Shown here piece by piece: positions 48,598 to 61,284 of a stretch of DNA of 64,000 nt. The stretch is from Petrolisthes cinctipes (lineage: Eukaryota; Arthropoda; Malacostraca; Decapoda; Porcellanidae), in assembly GCA_033782935.1 (NCBI GenBank), contig JAWQEG010001429.1:434001-498000 (forward strand). The letters run 5' to 3'. The notes beneath the pieces were generated by a model, which was given only the letters and a program-made list of their open reading frames with translations, made no database searches and was not told where the DNA came from. The position numbers and the translations under genes were made by a program. Positions within the stretch are counted from its first letter, which is position 1; each line of letters opens with the position of its first letter.

Positions 48598-48769
48598 CAG
48601 GGGAAAGATAGAGAGATGAACTGCAATGCATGAATGACGATGGCAAAAGTAGACCAGTCGTGGAGGTAGAGGGCCAACCAGGGCATGGCACACAAACCCG
48701 CCGTCAGAAAGATCATGATAGGCACGTTGGCCATGATGGTACGGTATTCACTTGACACGTATTCCAACA
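48598..48769 (-). CDS. SLC22 copy 2 exon 5
   Basis: 172 nt, with the same borders and phase as copy 1, encoding LEYVSSEYRTIMANVP and following transmembrane sequence. Confidence 0.92.
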
Positions 48770-48840
48770 CTGGCCAGGGGAGAGCATAAATTATGGTATA
48801 AGGAGATATATCACGAAACATACAGACTATACAGTATATA

Positions 48841-49317
48841 CAGGGTGTCCCTCGACTTTCCTTTCCCGCTTTGTCAAATGAAAGTAGATGTATTTATAAG
48901 ATAAAAAATAATCTATAAACATAAGTCTTCTGACGTATTCAGTGTTGCCATACACTAGGCTGTTATTTTTGGGTATTTCACGTTTTCTTTCTTATTACTT
49001 CCTCCACATCTCTGTCACATTACAGCATCATAGTTTTTATAACAATAACTTGATGAACTACAACAAATACATAATAACCTTTTAAATAAGAAAGAAAACG
49101 TGAAATACCCAAAAATAACAGCCTAGTGTATGGCAACACCGAGTACAACAGCCACCATTGCCTACCACCTCCCACCTTCCATTGTCCACGCATTTTTAAT
49201 TTCAACATAACTGCCAAACAACATCTCAGAAGACGTATATTTATGGAGTATTTTTATCTTAGAAATACATCTACTTTCATTTGACAAAGCAGGAAAGGAA
49301 ATTCGAGGGACACCCTG
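48841..49317. mobile_element. 477-bp palindromic mariner-type MITE
   Basis: The ends cagggtgtccctcgactttc and its inverted counterpart are flanked by TA on each side. Copy 1 shows the empty site (tatatatatttctcacc near 12330). A second inner palindrome pairs gtgttgccatacactaggct (near 48942) with its complement near 49130, so almost the whole element can fold. It has no coding capacity. Confidence 0.93.
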
Positions 49318-50286
49318 TATATATTTCTCACCTGGCAGAATAGAGTAACATGATTTTATGCATTCATAAGTAAACATTGATACTTGATCACATTTCGGCA
49401 TACTTGAGAAACAAATTCGTTACTGTTATGCCTTTCAAGCTACTGTATACTTATCTATAATGTCAGAGTGATCATAAACAGCTGTGATAATATGAAGTCA
49501 TGTATTGAGCTATGTTGTCATTTCTTTGATTTAGAAAAATGGTACCACATACATTCTTTGGCAGTATTTCTCTGCGTAAGTCAGATGCAGTAAAAGAAAG
49601 AATCGTCTTTTGTTTAAATAACCTAACGCGTTGATGTAGAACATCTCTCGTATACAGCAGGCTTCCTATCAGTTAGCTTTTATCATCTATTATACATTAT
49701 GCTTTTCACATATTTTCAAGATAGAATATATGCTTAATTAAGTTTATAGGAAGCTTCAAATGATATGGGTTGTGACTGGAATAAAGAAATGATCATTCTT
49801 TCTGGGACCTTGGTTTCTATAACATTATTTTTTTACTTAGGAGTCAACACTGGATATGAATTTCGTGAAACTTGTTAACGAGCCCAGACCATCAGCAGCC
49901 CACAAACACCCGTCAGGGTTTCAGTATTGGCACCCAGCCACAGAAAGATGGAAGGGTTACTTTGATCATGTAATCAATTTGATATGAAAAATGTTTAGAC
50001 AGTTACAATCTCTCTGCCATGACATCAAATAATAATAGAATCATAAGAATGATAAATGCATCAGTTGTATTAGCAGGGGAATGTTGCTGAACTGGCGACA
50101 AAGTTTCATAATTCATGTGCCACTTTTTAAAGGAGAAATTTATTCTTTGTTATTCAGATTATGAAATATATATTCTTTTATCAAGAGGAAAAATATTTGG
50201 GTCCGTATTTGTGTGGAATTCCTGGTATTGTTACAACCTCACTCAATAGCTCAGCCATACAAGTAAACTTCGGCCCAGTTTATTCA

Positions 50287-50931
50287 CAGGTGTAAGGACA
50301 TAATCTTTAACTGTCTTCAAATTGTAGATTCCGAACTCGTTACAGTGTAGCTTGATTATGAATATTGATAAAGTAATTGAGTAGGAAGGTCTTGAAATAG
50401 CACCTAATAATTAATTAATCACAGTGTTAGTTTTGCTTAATCATTAGAATTGAAGTAAGCTAGGATTACCGTGGGAAAACCATAAGAAAAATCGCAGGAG
50501 AACAATCGAAGGAGATAAATGAAGACCGTTACGAGAACATATGAGTACAGTAACTCAATTTATTGCGATATTAGCTAGCTAGCTTTCAATTCGTGTGGAA
50601 GTGTATGCGTGTGGTAATTAATTTATTAATTGTTTAATAAATTTATTGTTGATGCTTGACTGAAATTGATAAATAGAGTAAAGTAATTGTAAATTGGTTG
50701 TTTTTGCACACCTTACAATTCTGTTATTACTATTATAGTGAATATATAATGAAAAGAATCCTACAAATATATCAATGTTGACGGAAGTTGGAATAAAAGA
50801 GGATAGATTAACCTCTGCTGACGATCGTTGAAGCCAACACAACGAGCGTCCAAAGAAGTCTGGGTAAGATAACAGTAAATTACCAGTATTAATAAATACA
50901 TCACTTAACAACATTCTTAATTTCCAGTCAC
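50287..50931 (+). repeat. Repeat R, uninterrupted copy replacing exon 4 region
   Basis: These 645 bp stand where copy 1 has 13294-14704 (1411 bp with exon 4). The sequence matches 3617-3849 and 8900-9311. Left homology with copy 1 stops at 50286 (13293) and resumes at 50932 (14705). The class of R is unknown. No target duplication is seen, which fits insertion with deletion or recombination between repeats. Confidence 0.8.
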
Positions 50932-51120
50932 ATATTACTAGTGGCACACAGATACATATGAAGTTAGTTGCACAAGAAGTGGTAAAGGGTAAAATAACAG
51001 GTGCTGATGAATATAACGATACAGGAAGTAGTGTTTCTAGTGACTAAGTTAGTGACGAAGTTAGTAATACAGGTAGTAGTGGGGTTAGCGGCAGGACAGT
51101 CTACAGTCTACGGTAATTAC

Positions 51121-51228
51121 CTGTGAAGTGATGGTGGGGTAGTAGAGGGAAAAGTCATATGTCCAGCCGTTGATGCAGGTTGTATTGGGCCATGTCGGGT
51201 CTGGTCCGCTCAGATTACCGCCAACCAC
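51121..51228 (-). CDS. SLC22 copy 2 exon 3
   Basis: 108 nt, phase 0, borders as in copy 1. The next exon downstream (5) needs a one-base carry that only exon 4 would supply. Confidence 0.92.
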
Positions 51229-51561
51229 CTGCAGGAAGAGTCACGTTAAGCACTGATACATAAACTTTAATATATATGCATTCCTTGTTTTGCTTTTATA
51301 ATAAGTACAGCTTGCCAAGAAATGCATAGAAATGTACAAAACATTATTCTTGAACAATTATTGTTATCATTATTATCATTTTGTCATTATTGTGAAAAAT
51401 CAAGAGAGAAGGAGAGTAGTATAAAGTGTTCTTGACAAGGATTATGAGGGTAAAAGAAGACGGGATAAACCTTTAGAAAATAGTACAATATGTCGAGTGA
51501 TTAAAAAGGTGAACAGAAGGATTTGTGTGATTCTCTATGTTTACTGAATATTAGATCTGAT

Positions 51562-52814
51562 CACAGAGCTATACACATAGAGCGATCGACCCTGTGTTAT
51601 GAGATAGGGGAGGAGTGTCGCCAGCCAGCCTGCTCGGTGGCCATCTTGGAATGCCCTTTGGCGCGTTCTTTGAACTCCCGTACGTACTTGTATAGTATGT
51701 TTCTATCCACAGTTATTGACATTTCCCTGATTTGTAAAGCATTGTATCTTGTTATCTAATTATGCAGGTTTTGTTAAATCAATTAATAAGGCTGAGATAA
51801 TGTCCATACGGAAAATTATGCAAAGAAATTAAACTTAAACTGGTTTATTAAACAAGACAAATATATATAACTGTAATCTGTCTCCCTCTCCCTCCACTTA
51901 CCTTACATACATACATACATATTACTCTAGTGTGACATACATACATATTACTCTAGTGTGATATACATACATACATACATATTACTCTAGTGTGACATAC
52001 ATACATACATATTACTCTAGTGTGACATACATACATATTATTCTAGTGTGACATATATACATACATATTATTCTAGTGTGACATACATACATACATATTA
52101 CTCTAGTGAGACATACATACATATTACTCTAGTGTGACATACATACCTACATACATATTACTCTAGTGTGACATACATACATATTCTAGTGTGACATATA
52201 TACATACATAGGCTATTATTCTAGTGTGACATACATATATACATACATATTATTCTAGTGTGACATACATATATACATACATAATATTCTAGTGTGACAT
52301 ATATACATACATACATATTACTCTAGTGACATACATACATACACACATATTCTAGTGTGACATGAATACATACACACATATTACTCTAGTGTGACATACA
52401 TACATACATACTGAACAATGTGAACATAAAATACTTATCATAATAGAGATTAAGTACGGTGTATATATATATTATAAGAAGGTGACTGTGGATGAATGCC
52501 AAAGATAGTTTTGTTTATCTAACTCATTTCACCTTTTAACCGAAATGTATTTATATTTAATCAGCCATTCACTGATATATCGTTAAAGAAATACTTATTC
52601 ATATATTGTGAGTCACTATAATGTAGTTAATATACCATATCATCAATGAAAGACCGAATAAATGAAATAATATCTTACCCTGGCATAAGCTACCAGCCTG
52701 CCAGCAGCATGCTGGCGGGTTGAGGGGAAGGGCAACATATCATGGCCGCCAACCCACTTTCGGTGGTGACACGCCAGGGGGCGTGTTGCGCCGCTCTATG
52801 TGTATAGCTTTGTG
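51562..52814. mobile_element. 1253-bp non-autonomous TIR element with internal minisatellite
   Basis: The ends are cacagagctatacacatag at 51562 and, inverted, cacaaagctatacacatag at 52814. The flanks GATCTGAT (51554-51561) and GATCTGAC (52815-52822) form an 8-bp target duplication, and copy 1 has the single site near 17299. An 8-bp duplication suggests hAT or P-like mobilisation, but the TIR does not start with the usual hAT CAG. There is no transposase frame. A 0.5-kb minisatellite fills the interior. Confidence 0.92.
51904..52410. repeat. Minisatellite inside TIR element
   Basis: At least fourteen imperfect units of 25-45 bp combine a variable (catacata)n run with attactctagtgtgacata. Unit length changes come from the number of CATA repeats. 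Confidence 0.95.
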
Positions 52815-53038
52815 GATCTGACAGTCCAGGTGTAACTAACTCGTTCATGGAACACCTCCGTTCTACAAAGCTAGGGACTTTTGTTGTGATTACAAATACT
52901 TGCACTGGGGCCGAGAATTTCGTGTGCTTCAGAGGTGGAGTGAATGTGAGTGTTACCCATTTTACTTAGTATTTATATATAGTACTAATTTTTATAACGT
53001 GTAAGTCTGTGGCTTGGTAAAGTGAAATAGTGACTATG

Positions 53039-53441
53039 GCCAGGGACACATGGGCACTTTGTGGTCGCCACGCCAGGCCCACATGCAGTAGCAGGGACGG
53101 GGCCATAGGTTTCTATTGTTTTGACTCGAACTCGAACACACAAAAGAGTGCATCGGCGTTTGTGGAGAGGAGACGCGGATCCCAGCGACGAGTGGCGGCG
53201 AATTGTATTTTAGACCCGGGATACATGGACCACATGTGGTACCTCGGTGGCCAGCAAATTTTCCCACCTCTATTGGGTCTCAATATGACCGCCACTGGGA
53301 CCGTCGTTTCCATGTCGCCGCCAGCTGTACACACTGCCCAATCTGCAACTTAACCACAAATCGCCGTTATCAGCAACGGAAGTACCACTTGTGTCGTCTT
53401 TGGGGTTCCGACAACAAAGCGCCCGTGTGTCCGGGACCTTA
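53039..53441. mobile_element. hAT-like non-autonomous element, copy 2
   Basis: The left end (cagggacacatgggcactt) resembles the inverted right end (cccggacacacgggcgcttt) at most positions. No clear 8-bp flank is seen. The copy 1 counterpart at 17519-17738 lacks the right end. Open frames inside are not supported. Confidence 0.55.
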
Positions 53442-54397
53442 GAAGGGAGGATATTGCTGGAGAGAAGAAGGGGTGGAAGTTGAGGAGGGAGAGTGTAGGT
53501 GGAGCTTTTCATACGTCACAGACAACACGTCACTATTTGTGTTCGTTTCCATGTCTGGCAAATCCAGTTTATGCTTCTTGGTATAGGCACAAGTGTCTTT
53601 ATAATTCACAATTAGTGATTCACAATATCCTTAAGAATTAGGACACTGTGTGTACTAAACTCTAGCGAACGCTCGTACTGATACGAGTGTTCGTTACAGA
53701 GTTAATCTGAAAAAACGAGCTTGCAATGTCTCTGAAATCCTTAGTAGTATTGCTATGAAAATAGAGGAAGAAGATAAAGGGATGTAACGGAGGGGTAAGT
53801 GATCAAGGATATAGGGCAGTGCAAGGTCATTGTTGAGAATGTTTCCAAACATAAGAAAAATACGTTGTCTAGGGACAGATCAGAACTTTGTACAGCGTTA
53901 GTAGTTGGGAGGACGTGAATATTCCTTCGAAATCTGAAAACTATATCGTGTTTCTTGTATGCACTTCAAGCTATGGCAGTTATGTGAGGTTTCCAGGAAA
54001 GATTAGATGTGACAGTGACAACTATCATATTTATAGAAGACTCTGATTGTAACAGTGGATTTTGAAAGAACTGATTATCTGAAGGAGAATGTTTAAAAGA
54101 AATGATGCAGACATGGTTGAAATTATTTTTCCAACATGTATCGGTTCCCCCATTCTCAATACATACATATAGCTTTGTTTTGTAGAACTATGTCGTTTCC
54201 TAACTCCTGAAGACCACTTTGCAATAATTAACTTTACGTCCATCCGAAACAGAATTGTTTGCCGCAAAAAACGAAGATCGAGAAACTTAATTTGGACCAG
54301 GATAGTTCCTTGACAAGGTCTATTAAAAGTACTAATCTATGTAAGTTGACAGTCCTTATACTATGAATTTGGATACGGCATTTGCCTTGACACATAC

Positions 54398-54622
54398 CTG
54401 GGTAAAGTTGACCTGGTACATCTTGCATTTGGCAAACTTGCCAGTGGTCTCGTCCTTGGGCACTGTGAGTTCCTTGATCTGCTCCAAGGTGAGGTTGAGG
54501 TCAGAATCAAAGAGTTCATTGGGGGCAGCGCACCAGTGGGGAGGCGTGAGGGTCATAAATAGCTGACCAAAATATACAAACGCGTAGATCATATTGATGT
54601 AGCAATTGATCATGAAGAGCAT
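54398..54622 (-). CDS. SLC22 copy 2 exon 2
   Basis: 75 codons, with the same borders and phase as copy 1 and only a few substitutions. Confidence 0.92.
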
Positions 54623-54723
54623 CTGATGGGGACAAGAGTGATGGATGAAACAGTTATTGGTAAGAATAGGAAGGCCAATATTCTTTCATCAATTCCTTTA
54701 TTCATGCAATGCTCTACACTTAC

Positions 54724-54786
54724 CATCTGAAAGCGCCCGAAACCTCCAATGTGAGTGAAGATGGAGTCGAAGGAAGTGATAGCCAT
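54724..54786 (-). CDS. SLC22 copy 2 exon 1, start codon
   Basis: 21 codons, identical in protein to copy 1, with the same ccgccatgg context and gtaagt donor. Confidence 0.9.
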
Positions 54787-55257
54787 GGCGGAGGAGGGTG
54801 GGGGATGAGGGAGGTTCGGTAGGAATGAGAGAGATGGCGAAAATGGTGTAGAATCCAGTACTTGGAGAGTAGGAGGTGTGTTCAGGCAGGAACGTGTGAA
54901 GTAAGAGATATCCTGAGGCTGGGAAAGGAAGTGTGAAAAGTATGAAGGGCAGGGAATGGTGGTATGAGGAATGTGGTGAGGAGGAGAGAGATGGTGTGAA
55001 TACGTTGGGAAAAGGTATGGGAAAGATGTGAAGGACACAGAAACTCAGAATGAAGAACGAGAAGGGGTCAGAGAATGGGAAGAACAAAGAATAGGTAGGA
55101 ATGGGGTGGGTTGATGAGGTGTACCCATGTCAGGCCAAACCGTATGTCTCCAAATCCCTGTAAAGCAATGGTCATCAAACATGTACTCTGATATAATATA
55201 TATCTATGCAATATTCAACTTAGACAACAATATTATCACTCCTGAGAGGTCGAAACA

Positions 55258-55258
<1 letters not shown>

Positions 55259-55289
<31 letters not shown>
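55259..55289. repeat. (TTA)n microsatellite
   Basis: About ten TTA units, expanded relative to the four or so units at 19257-19268 in copy 1. Confidence 0.9.
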
Positions 55290-55292
<3 letters not shown>

Positions 55293-55588
55293 AGTAAGTG
55301 AAACTGACACCTGAATGAAATTATTAGATCTTACCATATTATCCAAGTAACCCAACAGACACCCACATCACAGGAACATAAAAAACGCATTCACAGCAAC
55401 AGGAAAGAATTCACTGCATGATTAAAGTCATCCAACGTACCAGAATCAAACACTGGACATGGCAACCCATTCCACTTCCTAACAAACATAGCATAGAGTT
55501 ACGGCCAATCTGTCCCGTCAAACACCGTTCCAAACCCATATTAAACACATGGGCCACAACAGGAGCTCGTGTATCACTACTTGGAGCA

Positions 55589-56168
55589 TGTACCGGTTAT
55601 TCTACATATACAGTATAGGAACTGAGTCACATGTAACACACATGTACCAAGATGTAAGGTAGACACAACAGGGACTACATGTTCAGTTCTCGTGATCCAG
55701 GCCAGGCACAAAGGCAACATGAACGGTAACCGTGATAGATAGGAAGGGGGCCAGGCTAAACATGTCAGCTCAGCATTGACGTCACTAGACTACTAGCAGG
55801 GTCACGGGTCACCAGGCCAGCTACGGAAGTATCATAGACTAATCAAGTCAGCAGGGTCACCAGGGGTCAACCAGGCCTCGACAGAAACAGACACTCTAAA
55901 ATCACTCATTCTGTATTAGACCTCAAGGCTCAATCTAGTAGGTCTCTTTCTAACTTAGCTCTCCAGCCTAAGTTAAGACTCTTGTATTATCCAACTTGGT
56001 TTTCAATAAACTTCTTGTGCTACATAGAAGTCTCTACCTTGCTATAACTACACCTTACAACTCTGAAGAGACAAAGAACAAACAGTAACTACTCTACAAC
56101 CACCATCAATCAATTCCATCACGCTACCAGTATCCTCGTGTTCCTAAGGCTACTTCAACCCTTGAACA
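55589..56168 (+). mobile_element. 580-bp solo LTR with 4-bp target duplication
   Basis: It begins TGTACCGG and ends TTGAACA (TG...CA), flanked by AGCA at 55585-55588 and 56169-56172. Copy 1 has the empty site (ttggagcaaacaatggg near 19511). An aataaa-type signal (ttcaataaacttc) lies near 56003. It is unrelated by eye to either LTR pair in this window. The orientation is inferred from the polyadenylation signal. Confidence 0.88.
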
Positions 56169-56363
56169 AGCAAACAACGGGGGAAATTTATCATTTAGGT
56201 AGTGGTTATGATTACCATATATCATAAACCATATGAACAGACCCTCAACAAGCTTCATATGAGTTATAGAAGCAAACCTCTCCTCAGTAAACGATCTACC
56301 AAGAAAACGAAAAAGACAGTCTGGAAACATCAATTGAGAATCAACAGCAGAGCTCCTAATATT

Positions 56364-56508
<145 letters not shown>

Positions 56509-56917
56509 GGTGTATTGTTATGGGTATTCATAATTAAGATTTTGTGTTATTCATTGACTTGAATTAGGTTTCGATATGTTTGTAATTGCTTTGCTGTAAC
56601 TGCTTGTTTGTAGTTGTCACCAACCATTTAGGGAAACAGAGTATTTGACGTCACGTATAAAATTAATTTAATGCAGCTGAGTCAGAGTCAAGGATATTCT
56701 TGTTAACACAGTGTAAGTCACGTTCACTAAGAATAAGTATATGTATATAAGTTTATTAATGTTAATATATTTGTAAATACCCTTAATCAAAGTTTTCGAT
56801 CATCTGTTTATATATACTTAGATTTTTAAAGGGTTTTGGGAAACTGTTGATATAATAAATTATAGAGATTAAAAATTTTCATAGTTGTCTGCGTGTCTGA
56901 CCCTGAGGCACCGAACA

Positions 56918-57022
56918 ACAAGAGGGCTTGACTTATCGTATTTTAAAAAAAGATTTTTTATCTGATAAAAAGATATTGCCGACACATCAACTTTACTCAG
57001 CGGTAACGTATGAACAAAACGC
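56918..57022 (+). repeat. Inverted repeat A, left arm
   Basis: Reverse complement of 57394-57511, running from caagagggcttgacttatcg to aacaaaacgc, with about a 12-bp indel difference. Confidence 0.88.
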
Positions 57023-57036
57023 ATATATATATATAT

Positions 57037-57511
<475 letters not shown>

Positions 57512-58410
57512 TAACACTTGTTTTGTCGGGAGTAAGTAAGACCACATATAATTTATTGCCATTTTCCAAAGATGAGGTTCTGAGTATGAATTATAAAAGC
57601 ATGTTCATAAGTTAAAAGAAGATTATAACAGGAAAACATACCAGAAAAAGGGAAAGACTGGACGAAATACTGGAAAAGAGAGGATATATTTTGAAAAATA
57701 TAGAAGGGAAAGTATGACAGAAAGGAGGAGAATCTATTTTCAGAAAAGCAAGGCAACATTGTGTAAAGACGACTCTGCCCAAAGAACCCCATGTGTCATT
57801 ATTTGCTGACCCCCTTAAGACCAGAGCCACTTCCTTTCAATTTTTCGACTGTCCCTCCTTTCCGTCTATTTCAATAATGCTTGCTTTCCTTGACCCAAAC
57901 TTCATTTTGACTTTTTTTTTTTCTGCATTACTAGCAATAATTCAAGCTTCTAAACAATCTAAGTTATGAATTATCTTGAAGTGTGTAAGCTGAGCGGTTC
58001 GTATAGTAGAGTGTTAGATTTTAAGTTATGGTCGTGAGGGTATAGTACTGATGACGGGTGTTAATATCATGGGTTTTTTTGGGAAAAACTACATATGGTA
58101 TATATTCATTTACATGGTAAGCCTCTCACACATAGGCTACAGCAAAATTATGGTATTCCTCCCTTTACAGTGTATAGATTCAACAGATGCAATTGCAACA
58201 TCAGAGCCACTCCTCTCCCGCACCAATGCACTCCCAACCCATCCTCCATTCTATCTCCCCCAAACACTTCTTCCCTCACTCACCTGTGCTCTCCTTATTC
58301 TCTTCCCCCATCCCCACCTCGACAGGAGCCACTAAACAGGAGTGAGGGGCTTCTTCCCCGTACCACAACCGAGAAGGCACTAAGCAGAGCGTGACTCTGC
58401 ACGAGTCAGA
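57512..58410. other. Non-coding DNA between inverted repeats
   Basis: No domain-bearing frame. Two short frames (58051-58335, 58095-58394) overlap and are not supported. Confidence 0.5.
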
Positions 58411-58606
58411 TAGTGTCATCATGTCTGGCTAACATTCTGTTGAATAATGTATATACAGTCGAGCTAAAAAAATCGCTGGTAACCTTGACTGAGGAAGGAA
58501 TCAGAGTAGGTGGTAGAAGAGTAACATGATACAATGATCCACCTACAATGGGGGGCCATATGACCTCGCTGTTGCAGTGCCTAATATCAATCACTCAATC
58601 AATCCA
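58411..58606 (-). repeat. Inverted repeat B, right arm
   Basis: Partner of 57037-57231 over about 195 bp at high identity by eye. Confidence 0.9.
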
Positions 58607-60835
58607 CTTACAATGACACCTTCCACACACAGATTAAGCAACATATATGACACGAACATCATGAAACGTGATCGTGAATTTACTAGCTCGAGTGTACGTC
58701 GACACTGATGCAATAATTCCTTAATCTATTCAGTAATGTCTACGTTGACAAAGATAATATCAAGTTATGTTTGAGTCATGAGTGTGTCTGCATTTTTTTC
58801 ATTTTTCAATATTTTTTTTTTTTCGACATATTTCTATTAAGTTGTGTGAGAAGCAACTTAATGCTATATCGTAGGTAAAATATAGGTAATATTTATTGAT
58901 TATTCTGCCCAAGGAACTTGAATTTGATTATATTTTCCCAGGTGATTAAGTCTGTCTGCGATAATATTATCCAAAATAACTTACTATATGATACCTATGA
59001 CATATGTTATGAAAAATATTTTCAACTTTAAAAGCAAGACGTTGTTCACTGAAACAAAACTTTGTCCCACACAAAACCTCTTCATATCCAACTACACTGA
59101 ATATCTGGGACATTTCCACCTACTCAAACTAAGCTTGTTGTGAGCATATGAACTATTGTGTCAGAGTGTGTGTATTATAATAAAGGAGAAGCAGCACAAT
59201 CAGCATCTTGCAATTTTTTGAAGTTGCATCTGCTTGTGTGTGGGTAATTCCAAAGCGTTGATGGCATTTTGTTCTTTTATTAACATAACTATCATTAAAT
59301 TTCAACAATATAGGATAATTTAGCGCAACATGCAACAGGATATAAGAAGACTGAACATGTACAGTCCCAAGCAAAAGTTCTCAACATTCTCTGATTGCAT
59401 AATGTTCCTGATTTTAGAACACAGATTTTTACTTCGTCCTTCATTCATGCTAACGAAGATACAAGTGAAGAAATCCATGTCGACGGAATGTTTGTTACAG
59501 TGCGGTTGAAATTGGTGCAGTGTAACCTGACTTGTCTGATGCGAGAATGGCGCTATTTATTCACCTTGACGTGAACGCATCGGCCCTCTAGAGCTGTGTA
59601 GATATAATTTTGACATTTGTCCCCACATGCATTTCATTTATCGGTAAGTTAAGGAATTATATATTTGGAACCAGCGCATTCTAGTTTGCTTACAGAAAAC
59701 TCCGAGTCTGGAGTCTAAAGTTCCTTTTGTTTTGGCCAACCAGATACCGATATCAATCTAGTCCTAGGCCAAGTCAAATCACAAGCCAGTTAGAGTTCAT
59801 CTGCATATCCTAGAATGTCTTTTTCTGGTTGTGGAAGCTCAGTTAAGGCTAAACGTTTATTATGAATTTTTTCCCTTTCATAATATGGAGCGTTATCAGT
59901 ACTCTATATTAAAGAATTGTAGCCCCTACATGTATACTGTAATTGTATCACAACAGTCAAATTGGCTTAAGCTCAGGTCCGGTAATAATATTCACAAAAT
60001 AAACACTACTGATTCTTCCATACTGTCCCACAAAACTGCAGCAACTATACTGAGGGACTGTTTGGTGATACAGCTTGGATTGATCAGTGGCCTATATCAC
60101 ACATACCCTGAAAAATTACAGATATCAAGAGATTGATGGATGACAAGTCAATGTTGCTGAATCATGCTACTCTGAGTACTGACGACATGAGTCTCACCAT
60201 GTGGTAGTTGTGGTAACTGTACTGCTTTAGTCAAAAGTTTATTACCCTCCCATGCAGGACGTATGTAGAGAAGTAAAGTTAGCCAGTCTCCGTTGTACAA
60301 TGGTTTTGGTGTGTTGTTTTCATACCAGCTAAAATGCAGTACCGTATTTGGGTATTCCTTGACACAACAATGGCAATGAAGCCATAGAAAGATGCCGATG
60401 ATATACCAAGGAATCCAGAGAGTAGCCTATAAATGGAGGAATACACAGGAAAGTTTCATACCATCCATATGTTTTGCTTCCCAATCCTCTCCTACCACAG
60501 ATTTTTGTGCTGAAAATCATGGCAGTCTCTCAACTAACTGGCATTACAAGCAGTTTATTACTGATTTTCCTATATTCTTTCACACTATTTCTTATCGATT
60601 GTATAACTTTATCAGTTATAGTTTTATATTTCTTCTTATTATTATTCTTGTTCTACTTATTCAAACTGGTGTTGTTCTTATATTCCTTCCCCCACTTTTG
60701 CTCTTTCTCCTATTCATGTTCTTACTCCTACTACTGATTCTGTTTTGCTTCTTTTTTTTTACTTCTGGTGCTACGATAAATTTTTAATGGGGTTGGCGTG
60801 GCAGGTGATGATCTTATGCCGTGGAAGGTTTCAGT
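58607..60835. other. Non-coding DNA
   Basis: No recognisable gene. The frame 59831-60136 has no domain or splice support. The hydrophobic frames at 60392-60787 arise from a T-rich tract. Confidence 0.5.
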
Positions 60836-61284
60836 GTTGCTGAGGGGCTTACGTGTGGCTTTGTTGACATGGGTGTGAAGGAATTAATGATTGTCGGTTT
60901 TATTCTCATTCTCTCTCTTCCAAGGTCTTATCATCCCCTCTCTTCTTCTCCCCTCTACATTCTTGAATTACCCTCTCTTTCCATTTATCTTCCTGTTTCT
61001 CCCTAACACCATTTTCCCGTTCTTTTCTGCACAATACAATACAGACACTTTTCTACAACACTTTCATTTTCACTTCTCGCCTACACCCGCCTCGTCTCCT
61101 CCACTGTCTATGCAACTCTTTCCCTCACTTCTTCCTCTTGTGGTATCCTCCCGGTGTTCTCTGCATCCGAATTAAGGTCCTGGAACGTGCTGTTGCTGTA
61201 AGTGTATTGCTCCATATCTCTGTCACCATCCTCGTTCCTGGATCTTTAGGGGAATTAAGTTTAGAGAAAATTTTATCATGAACA
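60836..61284 (+). repeat. Dispersed repeat of unknown class, copy b
   Basis: Counterpart of 45014-45448, sharing both ends and the internal order. Flanks are unrelated. Confidence 0.8.

Larger units (their letters stand above)
45596..54786 (-). pseudogene. SLC22-type transporter copy 2, lacking exon 4
   Basis: Exons in transcription order: 54724-54786, 54398-54622, 51121-51228, (exon 4 absent), 48598-48769, 47724-47850, 47257-47363, 46757-46971, 46121-46302 and 45596-45769. Every exon has GT-AG borders and intact phase. The later exons give TM7 (HVLCVMW), TM8-9 with the second MFS motif VEKVGRRHT, TM10-11 (MALAVTGRFLITMSINVGQQ, YPVEVLPTVARGTGAG) and TM12 with the SLC22 tail LPETLNQILPDTLEDGE. 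With the exon 4 seen in copy 1, the total is 1629 nt or 543 codons, the usual SLC22 size. Joining exon 3 to exon 5 shifts the frame, so as assembled this copy should not encode a full transporter. Confidence 0.85.

Noticed and set aside
51904..52410. CRISPR-like array
   Set aside because: Units vary in length through CATA repeat number, there are no unique spacers, and the context is an eukaryotic transposon.
59831..60136. 101-codon frame as a possible gene
   Set aside because: No recognisable domain, no splice sites in phase and ordinary AT-rich composition.
60392..60787. Possible membrane protein
   Set aside because: Hydrophobicity comes from a T-rich low-complexity tract, with two overlapping frames equally open.
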